DNA of 12,488 nucleotides from positions 1-12,488 of the forward strand of contig JAITPL010000066.1 of NCBI GenBank assembly GCA_031289445.1, given 5' to 3'. The DNA comes from Tannerella sp. Its GTDB lineage: Bacteria > Bacteroidota > Bacteroidia > Bacteroidales > Tannerellaceae. The notes beneath the pieces were generated by a model, which was not told the DNA's origin, did no database searches, and saw only the letters and a list, made by a program, of their open reading frames with translations. Both the position numbers and the translations under genes were made by a program. Below are positions 1 through 6,238 of this stretch, in pieces. Within the stretch, counting starts at the first letter, position 1; each line of letters opens with the position of its first letter.

Positions 1-33
1 ATGTACTTATCATGTATTTATCATGTACTTTCA
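1..33. repeat. Three 11-base tandem repeats at the window edge
   Basis: The units are ATGTACTTATC (1-11), ATGTATTTATC (12-22) and a diverged ATGTACTTTCA (23-33). The array overlaps the last codons and stop of the minus-strand winged-helix remnant and is cut by the window edge, so its full length is unknown. Function is unknown; it may be slippage or the edge of a rearrangement. Confidence 0.5.
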
Positions 34-305
34 ACGATCTGCCAACCTCCGTCTTTTTTGGAGCCTGTACGTTTAATCATTTCGAAATCAACAAGTTTTG
101 CCATATTCTTCCTTACGGCGGATTCCGACAATGACAGTTCTTTCATCAGCTCATAAGCTGTAATCCCTGAATTTTGTGTGATTAGCGCCAATATTCTGCT
201 TGCGTTTTTGCTGATTGGTTTGACCGGTTTAGCTTCTTTTTCGGGCACATGAATGGAATTTTCGACAAAATTGGCGTATTCATCCGAAAGTCTGATTACC
301 CGAAA
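21..305 (-). pseudogene. 3' remnant of a winged-helix DNA-binding protein gene
   Basis: About 94 residues at the C-terminal end read as a plausible protein; the frame continues to about 407 but without family-like sequence. The last 60 residues form a winged helix: a first helix (SRILALITQNS), a turn and recognition helix (ELMKELSLSESAVRKNMAKL), then a wing ending in KRTGSKKDGGWQIV. This tail resembles the C-terminal winged helix of AlbA/Schlafen-type, RecG-like ATP-binding regulators of Bacteroidetes. The N-terminal domains of such proteins are absent, and the only in-frame start at the left of the open frame is a TTG at 407, which lies antisense to a second remnant. I therefore read it as a truncated 3' end rather than a working gene. 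The family is inferred from pattern only; a small free-standing regulator is the alternative. Confidence 0.45.
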
Positions 306-424
306 AGAGTATGAAGCGCAATTCGGATATGATAAAAAAGGCAGAGCCACACTTGAAACGAATGACCGAATTAGGATTGATTCAAAAAAGGGGAAATAGC
401 ACGGCAACTTATTACGAACTATAA
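296..424 (+). pseudogene. 3' remnant of a second winged-helix gene, opposite strand
   Basis: A plus-strand frame opens after a TGA at 293-295 and ends at TAA 422-424. Its last residues, MTELGLIQKRGNSTATYYEL, look like the recognition-helix end and wing of a winged-helix domain (hydrophobic helix, Gly-Leu-Ile, basic wing, TYYEL ending). This tail is common at the end of RecG-like or AlbA-type regulators. Nothing upstream in this frame continues the domain, so only about 40 codons survive. It faces the minus-strand remnant tail to tail with about 10 bases of overlap. The first ATG is at 311, but no ribosome-binding site or promoter is evident. The call rests on sequence pattern alone. Confidence 0.4.
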
Positions 425-496
425 TGTCGCGAGAAGGTATTTAAAAATCTTGTTTTTCCTCTATCGCGACATTTCTTGCGACACTATGTCGCGATA
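424..496. repeat. TGTCGCGA inverted-repeat cluster downstream of abiEii
   Basis: TATCGCGACAT (462-472) and ATGTCGCGATA (486-496) form a perfect 11-base inverted repeat with a 13-base loop. The loop itself holds a partial copy, TGCGACA (477-483). A further copy, ATGTCGCGA (424-432), can pair with TCGCGACAT (464-472). The cluster fills the gap between the plus-strand remnant's stop and the abiEii stop at 497-499. On the minus strand the 11-base hairpin directly follows abiEii and could stop transcription or protect the 3' end. The nearest T-run comes about 14 bases after the stem, so it is not a textbook terminator. It could equally be decayed repetitive coding sequence from the neighbouring remnant. 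Confidence 0.6.
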
Positions 497-1405
497 TCAG
501 GAGATATGATCTTCGAGTAAACCTGTTTGCTCCTGAAATTTCTTGGGATTATTAGCTTTTAGTGTCTGAAGATTGAGCATTTTCCACCGTATGGCAGGAA
601 ACATACTATAATCGGTATCATCCCAAACAGGCTCACCTTTGACAAAAGAACACAAGAACTGTTTATCTTTGTCTGTCAGCGATTTATTTACTATTGAAAC
701 CAATTTTTCTCTTATTGCTTCAAACTCATCGTAAGAAAAAGATTGGTCGGTCATTCCACGAAACTGACTGTTGAAAACAATCCGTTGATCAGTATATTGA
801 GGGCTTAACAACTCATGAATTGGTCGCTTGCTGCAAAGTAATAAGAATAGGAATCCTGTTTTTATTTCGTCGGTATAACCTGCCCCATTCAACAAGTTCC
901 TGATATCAAACATATCTCTCGGATGCTGTCGTTCTAATGCAGCGTTAATCTTGCCACCCCATAACTGTCCGCTTGAAACTGTTTGCACTTCGCAAAAACG
1001 GTCAAAAACCTCTTGGGCTTTACTGCACAAAACCATAGTACATGGACTTGCTATTATTCCTCTATTTATTTGATTTACTTCCACTTTCACGGTTGCATCC
1101 GGCGTAGAACAAATGATTTTGAGTTCTTCTGTCGCTCGCTGTTGATCGAAAAAGCGAATGCCCGGTATCCGCATTTTTAACCTCGCCTTTATTGCTTCCA
1201 ATGAGAATCGTATGCTTTCCAAATCTTGATTCCTGTCATTGCTGAATGGAATATGGGTCAGGTCAATATCAATTGACAGGCGAGGCATATCCAGATAAAA
1301 CAAATTGATTGCCGTTCCGCCATGCAGTGCAAAATTCTTTTCCTCCGCTATATCCGGCAAAATATCCAACAGCAGACCGGCCTGCTTTTTATATGTATCA
1401 TTCAT
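497..1405 (-). CDS. abiEii: AbiEii-family nucleotidyltransferase toxin
   Basis: This 302-residue protein is the toxin half of a type IV AbiE toxin-antitoxin pair. Family members are cytoplasmic nucleotidyltransferases of the DNA polymerase beta fold; relatives act on GTP or add nucleotides to tRNA. The core motif is visible: HGGTAINLFYL at residues 28-38 followed by SIDIDL at 44-49, giving the GG(S/T)...DxD metal-binding signature (Asp46, Asp48). A further conserved block, GKINAALERQHPRDMFDIR (151-169), supplies Lys152, Asp164 and Asp167. A strand containing VEVNQINRG (108-116) probably carries the third acidic position. The start is fixed by a four-base ATGA overlap with the upstream abiEi stop, typical of the pair and suggesting coupled translation. 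The frame is intact with no missing key residue, so it is likely active. The true substrate cannot be told from sequence. Confidence 0.88.
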   Translation of the reverse strand: MNDTYKKQAGLLLDILPDIAEEKNFALHGGTAINLFYLDMPRLSIDIDLTHIPFSNDRNQDLESIRFSLEAIKARLKMRIPGIRFFDQQRATEELKIICSTPDATVKVEVNQINRGIIASPCTMVLCSKAQEVFDRFCEVQTVSSGQLWGGKINAALERQHPRDMFDIRNLLNGAGYTDEIKTGFLFLLLCSKRPIHELLSPQYTDQRIVFNSQFRGMTDQSFSYDEFEAIREKLVSIVNKSLTDKDKQFLCSFVKGEPVWDDTDYSMFPAIRWKMLNLQTLKANNPKKFQEQTGLLEDHIS

Positions 1406-2178
1406 GAAACAAGCTCTTTAGGTAATACTAATTGATATTTGGCAACATACGCGCCATCATTAACCAACCCCCTGTCTCCTTTCCCTAAATCTATTTGTTT
1501 GGAATCTATGTATTTAAACCAACTGTGGCCTGATTTTTCGGCGAAATAAAGGAACAGGCGTTTTGCTTTTACGGATTTGCACTGTTCTAAAACGGATTGC
1601 GCCTGTATCGGACGAAGTGTCGATAACCCTTCCATCAATTCATAAGCCTCTGTTATCGGAAACTGTTTGGGACACAAGTATAAACACTCCAACATCGCAC
1701 GGGCAGCGCCGGATATTTTCATTGTCAACTCTCCATCCCGATAATCGGTTAACCCCACTGCCTCGTTCCTGAAAAGAGAAACGCGAAACAACTTTATTTC
1801 CGTCTCCCATTTATTGTTTGTAAACCACAATGGAGGCAATGATTTTCCATCAAGAAACGACGTCGTTTCCTGTGCGTTAACTTGCAAATAATGAGCTAAT
1901 CCAAGCCGTTCCAAAGCCGACTGGCCTCCTACATGGATATTTACCCCGGCTTGCGTTTGAAGAGCAGCAACTGCTCCGGCTAAAACGAGCGAATCTCCAC
2001 TTTTAACCATCGCTCCTTTACCGATTGACTTCAACCATCCGCTTGTCCGATAACGTTGCTGAAGTTCATACGAATAGCCTTCAGATACCAACCAGGGAGA
2101 GAGCAAAACAAGCCCTCTCGGTAGCTTCTGTATCAATTGGTTTATTTTAGTCTTCTTTATTTTGTCCTCTGTTATCAT
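1402..2178 (-). CDS. abiEi: AbiEi-family antitoxin and transcriptional regulator
   Basis: Antitoxin of the AbiE type IV pair: in known systems AbiEi represses its own operon through an N-terminal winged helix and neutralises AbiEii without stable binding. I start it at the ATG at 2178, giving 258 residues. The open frame extends to a TTG at 2223, but that codon lies inside the promoter spacer and upstream of the expected transcript start. Residues about 11-60 form the winged helix (KINQLIQKLPRG to SIGKGAMV). Then come IHVGGQSALERLGLAHYL (81-98), a family hallmark, a GAARAMLECLYL block (157-168), and SVKAKRLFLYFAEKSGHSWF (202-221). This is the AbiEi_3-type arrangement. Upstream lie a promoter and a palindrome over the start codon; downstream it overlaps abiEii by ATGA. 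The gene looks more AT-rich than the ATP synthase genes beside it, which fits acquisition by transfer. Confidence 0.87.
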   Translation of the reverse strand: MITEDKIKKTKINQLIQKLPRGLVLLSPWLVSEGYSYELQQRYRTSGWLKSIGKGAMVKSGDSLVLAGAVAALQTQAGVNIHVGGQSALERLGLAHYLQVNAQETTSFLDGKSLPPLWFTNNKWETEIKLFRVSLFRNEAVGLTDYRDGELTMKISGAARAMLECLYLCPKQFPITEAYELMEGLSTLRPIQAQSVLEQCKSVKAKRLFLYFAEKSGHSWFKYIDSKQIDLGKGDRGLVNDGAYVAKYQLVLPKELVS

Positions 2179-2189
2179 ACTATCAGTAT
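2177..2189. promoter_or_regulatory. Candidate AbiEi operator over the start codon
   Basis: ATACT-ATC-AGTAT is a 13-base interrupted palindrome that covers the first two bases of the abiEi start codon and lies just after the expected transcription start. AbiEi proteins of characterised systems autoregulate by binding inverted repeats in their promoter region, so this is the natural candidate site. It is short and could be chance. Confidence 0.3.
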
Positions 2190-2200
2190 AATTTACGCTG

Positions 2201-2232
2201 CAAAGATAAAGTAAATAATTCAAATAAACAAA
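2201..2232 (-). promoter_or_regulatory. Bacteroidetes-type promoter of abiEi-abiEii
   Basis: Read on the minus strand, TTTG (2232-2229) is followed after exactly 20 bases by TATCTTTG (2208-2201), matching the Bacteroidetes consensus TTTG, 19-21 bases, TAnnTTTG. Transcription should start near 2192-2196, leaving a leader of about 14-18 bases before the ATG at 2178. This spacing is the reason the longer TTG-started frame was rejected. Confidence 0.75.
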
Positions 2233-2244
2233 TCAAATGCAGGA

Positions 2245-2267
2245 AGTGTCAGGGGTAGTGTCGGGGT
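2245..2267. repeat. Short tandem repeat AGTGTC(A)GGGGT
   Basis: AGTGTCAGGGGT (2245-2256) is followed directly by AGTGTCGGGGT (2257-2267), two copies differing by one base. It sits in the spacer between abiEi and atpG, just upstream of the abiEi promoter. On the minus strand one frame reads YPDTTPDTSCI and then a stop, which may be the tail of a lost gene. No function can be assigned. Confidence 0.4.
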
Positions 2268-2272
2268 AAAAA

Positions 2273-2287
2273 CCGAAAAAAAATCGG
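2273..2287 (-). terminator. Weak hairpin with T-run, possible end of atp transcript
   Basis: On the minus strand CCGA, seven Ts, TCGG forms a 4-base-pair stem followed by TTTTT. It lies about 131 bases past the atpG stop. The stem is short and the loop is all T, so it would be a poor intrinsic terminator, but it is the only stem with an immediate T-run in this spacer. Confidence 0.25.
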
Positions 2288-2382
2288 AGAGTAGAAGGGA
2301 TTACATTCCGCACGTATATCCTGTGGACAAATATTTCGCTTTTCCTCTGCTATCATACTACTGCAAATCGGCCCGAAATACG

Positions 2383-2404
2383 CCAAACCGGAATTCAGGT
2401 TTGG
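2383..2404 (-). terminator. Hairpin just after atpG
   Basis: CCAAACC (2383-2389) and GGTTTGG (2398-2404) make a perfect 7-base-pair stem with an 8-base loop, starting 13 bases after the atpG stop codon. No T-run follows on the minus strand, so it is more likely a 3'-end stabiliser or a weak terminator than a classical one. Confidence 0.35.
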
Positions 2405-2417
2405 GCAAATCTGAAAG

Positions 2418-3269
2418 CTATCTTGCTATATCGAGCAGTTCGTTCGTTATGGCTTGTTGGCGGGATTTATTGTAGGCTACGGTCAGTTCGGTAACGAGGT
2501 CGTCGGCATTGTCGGTGGCGGTTTGCATGGCTATCATGCGGGCAGCGTGCTCGGAGGCATTTGAATCCAGGAGAGCCGTGAACAACTTCAACTTGATGCT
2601 TTTGGGTATTAAAACCTGAAGAATACGGTCGTGCGAAGGCTCAAGAATAAATTCAACCCCATGCCCCCTGTCTCCCTCCTTTCGATTGCAGGCAACAGGC
2701 AGGATACGTTCGCAAACGAGCGTCTGTGAGCCGGCGCTTTTGAAGTGATGATAAATCATCTCTACGCGGTCGATTTTCGCGTCGGCAAACTGCTCTATCA
2801 GCGTCTCGCCCAGTGCGGCCACCGCGTTGTAATCCGACTTGCCCGCAAGGTTTGCGAGGTTTTGCGTTATCTTGATACCCGATTTGCGCACCGCGTCATA
2901 TACCTTCTTGCCTACGGTATAGATGTAGATATTATCGACTGCGGGCGATTGCAGACTGTAGCGCTTGACGCTGCGCTGCAGTTCGCGGATAATGTTGGAA
3001 TTGAAGGCCCCGCAGAGCGACGAATCGGACGAAAAGGCGACTATGGCCACGTTCCTGACAGGTCGTTCCGTGGCGAGCGCCGTGCTGTAGTCCGAAGTCA
3101 GCATGGACGCGAGAATCTTGTAGAGCGCGTCGGAGTAAGGCTGCATGTTTGTTATCTCGTTTTCAGCCTTATGCAACTTGGACGACGAGACCATCCGCAT
3201 CGCAGAGGTCGTCTTGCGCGTACTTTTGATTGAGTTGATGCGTTTCCTTATTTCTTTGAACGAGGCCAT
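2418..3269 (-). CDS. atpG: ATP synthase gamma subunit
   Basis: The central rotor shaft of F1, turning inside the alpha3-beta3 ring and coupling Fo rotation to catalysis. At 283 residues it is near the usual length. The N-terminal helix carries the family signature RKRINSIKSTRKTTSAMRMV (residues 8-27) followed by SSSKLHKAE. The Rossmann-like middle holds AFSSDSSLCGAFNSNI (78-93), matching the conserved SD..LCG.FN block. The C-terminal helix, from about residue 232, ends with NKSRQQAITNELLDIA. The two terminal helices form the antiparallel coiled coil. It is the last gene of the operon, 11 bases after atpA, with the ATG at 3269 giving the expected MASFKEIRKR start. A 7-base-pair hairpin follows the stop. 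Confidence 0.97.
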   Translation of the reverse strand: MASFKEIRKRINSIKSTRKTTSAMRMVSSSKLHKAENEITNMQPYSDALYKILASMLTSDYSTALATERPVRNVAIVAFSSDSSLCGAFNSNIIRELQRSVKRYSLQSPAVDNIYIYTVGKKVYDAVRKSGIKITQNLANLAGKSDYNAVAALGETLIEQFADAKIDRVEMIYHHFKSAGSQTLVCERILPVACNRKEGDRGHGVEFILEPSHDRILQVLIPKSIKLKLFTALLDSNASEHAARMIAMQTATDNADDLVTELTVAYNKSRQQAITNELLDIAR

Positions 3270-3280
3270 ATTTTTAACAG

Positions 3281-4864
3281 TCAGGAATTAACGCTACCGA
3301 TAATTTGTTCCGCACAAGCTTCGATGATGGCGGCAACCTCGTCGTCCAGCACTCCGCGGCGCAGTTTGTCGAGCACATCCTCGCTATGATTGCTTCGCAA
3401 CATTTGCAGGAAAGTCAGTTCAAAGGCCGAAACCTCGTCCGCATCGATATTTTTGAGCAGTCCGTGCGTGCCGCAATAAAGCACGGCTATCTGTTCCTCT
3501 ACCGGCATTGGCGAATACTGCGACTGTATCAGCAGTTGAGTGTTTTTTTGTCCCTTGTCGATAGTGAAAGCCGTAACCTGGTCGAGGTCGCTGCCGAACT
3601 TTGTAAACGATTCCAGTTCGCGGTATTGCGCCTGGTCGATCTTGAGAGTGCCGGCTACTTTTTTCATTGCCTTGACCTGTGCGCTGCCACCCACGCGCGA
3701 CACCGAGATACCTACGTTGATTGCAGGCCGGACGCCCTGATTAAACAAGTCCATTTCGAGGAAAATCTGTCCGTCGGTGATTGAGATGACGTTCGTCGGT
3801 ATATATGCCGAGACGTCGCCCGCCTGCGTTTCGATGATAGGCAGGGCAGTGAGCGAGCCGCCGCCCTTGACGCGCCCTCGCAGGCTTTCCGGCAGGTCGT
3901 TCATCGCCTCCGCCACATCTTGCTGGTCAATGATTTTAGCTGCACGTTCGAGCAAGCGCGAATGGAGGTAGAATATATCACCCGGATAGGCTTCGCGACC
4001 GGAGGGTCGGCGCAGCACGAGTGATACCTCGCGATACGAAACGGCCTGCTTCGAGAGGTCGTCGTAGATCACGAGCGCATGGCGTCCGGTGTCGCGGAAA
4101 TACTCGCCGATAGCAGCTCCCGCGAATGGCGCAAAATACTGCATTGCAGCGGGGTCGGAAGCAGTCGCGGCAATAACGGTGGTATAGTCCATAGCGCCTT
4201 TCTCCTGCAGCACATTGACTACCGACGCCACTGTAGAGCCTTTCTGCCCTATGGCCACGTAGATGCAATAGACAGGGTCGCCGTTCTCGTAGTTAGTCCG
4301 CTGGTTGATGATTGTATCTATAGCGATAGCCGTCTTGCCTGTCTGGCGGTCGCCGATGATCAGTTCGCGCTGACCGCGTCCGATAGGAATCATGGCGTCA
4401 ATAGCCTTTATACCTGTTTGCAGGGGCTGGTTTACAGGCTGTCGGAAAATGACTTCGGGCGCTTTGCGTTCAAGAGGCATACGGAAACGTTCGCCTTCGA
4501 TAAGTCCCTTGCCGTCAAGCGGCTCGCCCAGAGAGTCGATGACGCGGCCGAGCATGCCTTCGCCTACGTCGATAGAGGTAATCTCGCGGGTACGCCTCAC
4601 CGTGAAGCCTTCCTTTATCTTGTCGGTAGCGCCCAGAAGCACCGCTCCCACATTGTCTTCTTCGAGATTCATCACTACTCCGCGCACGCCGTTCTCGAAC
4701 TCCAGCAGTTCGTTGGCCTCGGCATTATGCAATCCGTAGATGCGCACAACGCCGTCGCTGACTTGCAAGACCGTGCCTACTTCGTCGAAAGACGCCTTGA
4801 CGTTTATCTTGTCAAGCTGCATCTTGAGCACTTCCGATATTTCGCTTATTCTTAAATTATCCAT
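3281..4864 (-). CDS. atpA: ATP synthase alpha subunit
   Basis: Non-catalytic nucleotide-binding subunit of the F1 head, alternating with beta. It is 527 residues, a normal bacterial length. The N-terminal beta barrel (about 25-95) includes [17 protein letters not shown]. The Walker A loop GDRQTGKT is at 171-178 and Walker B ALVIYDDL at 263-270. The arginine finger that reaches into the beta site is Arg390 in [11 protein letters not shown]. The C-terminal helical domain runs from about 395 to the end. It lies 23 bases after atpH and 11 before atpG. All hallmark residues are present. Long open frames on the opposite strand here are composition shadows. Confidence 0.98.
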   Translation of the reverse strand: MDNLRISEISEVLKMQLDKINVKASFDEVGTVLQVSDGVVRIYGLHNAEANELLEFENGVRGVVMNLEEDNVGAVLLGATDKIKEGFTVRRTREITSIDVGEGMLGRVIDSLGEPLDGKGLIEGERFRMPLERKAPEVIFRQPVNQPLQTGIKAIDAMIPIGRGQRELIIGDRQTGKTAIAIDTIINQRTNYENGDPVYCIYVAIGQKGSTVASVVNVLQEKGAMDYTTVIAATASDPAAMQYFAPFAGAAIGEYFRDTGRHALVIYDDLSKQAVSYREVSLVLRRPSGREAYPGDIFYLHSRLLERAAKIIDQQDVAEAMNDLPESLRGRVKGGGSLTALPIIETQAGDVSAYIPTNVISITDGQIFLEMDLFNQGVRPAINVGISVSRVGGSAQVKAMKKVAGTLKIDQAQYRELESFTKFGSDLDQVTAFTIDKGQKNTQLLIQSQYSPMPVEEQIAVLYCGTHGLLKNIDADEVSAFELTFLQMLRSNHSEDVLDKLRRGVLDDEVAAIIEACAEQIIGSVNS

Positions 4865-4887
4865 ATACAGAGTTTAAATTTTTTAGA

Positions 4888-5442
4888 TTAAATTATCGAC
4901 TTGTTGATTCGGGCTAATCGCCGTGCTATACGGTCGAGTTGCCCGCGTACCGAGGCGTCGATGCGCAAGTCGTTGATTTGAAAGATAAAACCGCCGTCGA
5001 TAGCGGGGTCTATACGGTTAGAAAACTCCACCTTGCCCTTGGTTACATTCTCGGCTATGCTACGGATGCGGGCGATAGCGGGCGCGGATATTTTCGAGGC
5101 CGAGACGAGATTGACGAGGCTGATGTTCTTCTTCCGGCGATACAGTTCCTGATAGCTGAGCGTTATCATCAACAGCGCCTCCGTCCGCTCGTTAGTAACA
5201 ACGAGGTTGATGAAGTCGAAGTACGACTGTTCGGCGTTCTTGCCGGTAGCGCCCAGCAGCAGAGCGAGTTTGTCGGCGTCGGCAATCATCGGCGAGTGCA
5301 TACTCTCCTTGAAGTCGGGCACGCGACGCAGCAAGGCTTCGAGTATCTCCATCCGGTGATAGAGCAGGGTCTCCTCGCCTAAATCCTCTGCGTGCCGGTA
5401 CAAGGCCTTCGCGTATCTCTTTGAAACTAATCCTTCGTTCAT
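4888..5442 (-). CDS. atpH: ATP synthase delta subunit
   Basis: Peripheral-stalk subunit (OSCP homologue) that ties the top of the alpha3-beta3 head to the b subunits as part of the stator. It is 184 residues, the usual size. The N-terminal six-helix bundle begins with LVSKRYAKALYRHAEDLG (residues 5-22), the region known to bind the alpha N-terminus. The C-terminal domain carries the conserved IDPAIDGGFIFQINDLRIDASV (144-165 region), corresponding to the DP.LIGGF...D...D.S signature. It starts with ATG at 5442, 11 bases after the atpF stop, and is followed after 23 bases by atpA. Delta subunits are poorly conserved, but the C-terminal motif and position make the call secure. Confidence 0.95.
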   Translation of the reverse strand: MNEGLVSKRYAKALYRHAEDLGEETLLYHRMEILEALLRRVPDFKESMHSPMIADADKLALLLGATGKNAEQSYFDFINLVVTNERTEALLMITLSYQELYRRKKNISLVNLVSASKISAPAIARIRSIAENVTKGKVEFSNRIDPAIDGGFIFQINDLRIDASVRGQLDRIARRLARINKSII

Positions 5443-5453
5443 TTGGAATAATA

Positions 5454-5948
5454 TCAGTTCATTTCTATCTCGTCGAGCAGTTTGGCGATCAGTTTCTCGT
5501 GTCCCTCGTTATCGGCGAGTTGGCTGCGCAGTATTTTCTCGGCTATATTGACCGATAGCGCGGCAACTTCGGCACGGATGGCGCCGATAGATTTCTGCTT
5601 TTGCATCTCGATAAGACGCAAGGCCTCGTTCAGTTTCTGTCGTCCCGCGACAGCGGCGTCATTGTCAGCCTTTTGTACTATACGAACGGCCTCCGCGGTA
5701 GCCTGACGGAGGATGTCGGCTTGTTGGCGGCGGGCGTCGTTGATGATACTCGCGGATTCTTGGCGGACGTTCTCCAGCAGACGGTTGGCTTCGTCGGCTT
5801 TTGCCAGCGATTGCGTGATGTAATCGCGGCGGTCGTTCACCGACTTGGTGATGACCGGAAAACCGAACTTCGACAGCAGTCCGAAGACTATGGCAAAGGA
5901 TACTATCATCCAGAACAACAGTCCGAAACTTGGTGTTAGTAGCGACAT
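5454..5948 (-). CDS. atpF: ATP synthase b subunit
   Basis: Stator arm anchoring F1 to the membrane a subunit. I start it at ATG 5948, giving 164 residues and the family-typical MSLLTPSFGLLFWM opening. The frame extends 10 codons further to 5978, but that start would overlap atpE by 19 bases and adds no conserved sequence; the short gap before 5948 contains AAGG at a suitable distance. One transmembrane helix spans about residues 8-27, followed by GFPVI and a long charged, alanine-rich helix to the C-terminus (EANRLLENVRQESASIINDA and onward), which forms the parallel coiled coil. It sits 11 bases after atpE and 11 before atpH. Confidence 0.95.
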   Translation of the reverse strand: MSLLTPSFGLLFWMIVSFAIVFGLLSKFGFPVITKSVNDRRDYITQSLAKADEANRLLENVRQESASIINDARRQQADILRQATAEAVRIVQKADNDAAVAGRQKLNEALRLIEMQKQKSIGAIRAEVAALSVNIAEKILRSQLADNEGHEKLIAKLLDEIEMN

Positions 5949-5959
5949 GGCAACCTTAT

Positions 5960-6211
5960 TTAGAGAGCCATGAGGCAAATAACGACAGCGAACAGCGCTA
6001 CGCCTTCAACCAATGCGGCGGCGATAATCATCGACATACGGATGTCGCTTGATGCTTCAGGTTGCCGGCCAATGGCTTCCATCGCGCTCTCGCCGATTTT
6101 ACCTATTCCCATACCTGCGCCGAGTACGATAAGTCCTACTCCGATAGGCGCTCCCAAGCGACCCAATTCGGATGCTGCTTGCAGCAAAATGTTTAATAAT
6201 GTCATAATCAT
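5960..6211 (-). CDS. atpE: ATP synthase c subunit (proteolipid ring)
   Basis: Monomer of the rotating ion-carrying ring in Fo. The 83 residues form a hairpin of two transmembrane helices (about 20-45 and 60-82) joined by the polar loop AIGRQPEASSDIR, which contacts gamma and epsilon. The glycine-rich helix 1 reads GAGMGIGKIG. The ion-binding carboxylate is Glu69 in AALVEGVALFAVV. Positions that hold Gln in helix 1 and Ser or Thr after the Glu in sodium-dependent rings are Ile and Gly here, so proton coupling is predicted. The start is either ATG 6211 or ATG 6205 (MIM); no Shine-Dalgarno is visible in the AT-rich 27-base gap behind atpB, which is normal in this phylum. Confidence 0.96.
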   Translation of the reverse strand: MIMTLLNILLQAASELGRLGAPIGVGLIVLGAGMGIGKIGESAMEAIGRQPEASSDIRMSMIIAAALVEGVALFAVVICLMAL

Positions 6212-6238
6212 TTTAAATTAAAAATTAGAAGTTAGAAA

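Larger units (their letters stand above)
2162..2360. repeat. Duplicated abiEi start region (2162-2182 and 2340-2360)
   Basis: Two 21-base segments match at 19 positions. The first covers the abiEi start codon and first codons; the second lies 178 bases further upstream of the gene. On the minus strand both give TAGTATGATA-CAGAGGA, and both are preceded by TTTGCAG. The first has 19 bases between TTTGCAG and the ATG, the second only 4. The second copy has a poor -7 core (CCGATTTG) and no correctly spaced -33. Its ATG (2356) opens a 35-codon frame ending at 2249 with no further resemblance to AbiEi. It looks like a truncated duplicate of the promoter and start region. Confidence 0.6.

Noticed and set aside
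424..496. CRISPR-like array
   Set aside because: The repeated unit is only 8-11 bases, in both orientations and with unequal spacing; there are no regular spacers and no cas genes.
2179..2223. Longer abiEi starting at TTG 2223
   Set aside because: The TTG falls in the spacer of a well-formed promoter and the extra 15 residues have no family resemblance.
2249..2356. 35-codon minus-strand frame starting in the duplicated abiEi start region
   Set aside because: Beyond the first six codons it does not resemble AbiEi, it contains a homopolymer T stretch, and its promoter core is degraded; it is likely a by-product of the duplication.
4079..4855. 258-residue plus-strand open frame opposite atpA
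   Set aside because: It is antisense to conserved atpA sequence and its translation has no recognisable domain; codon composition of the real gene explains the open frame. The same applies to plus-strand frames opposite atpG, atpH, atpF, atpB and atpD.
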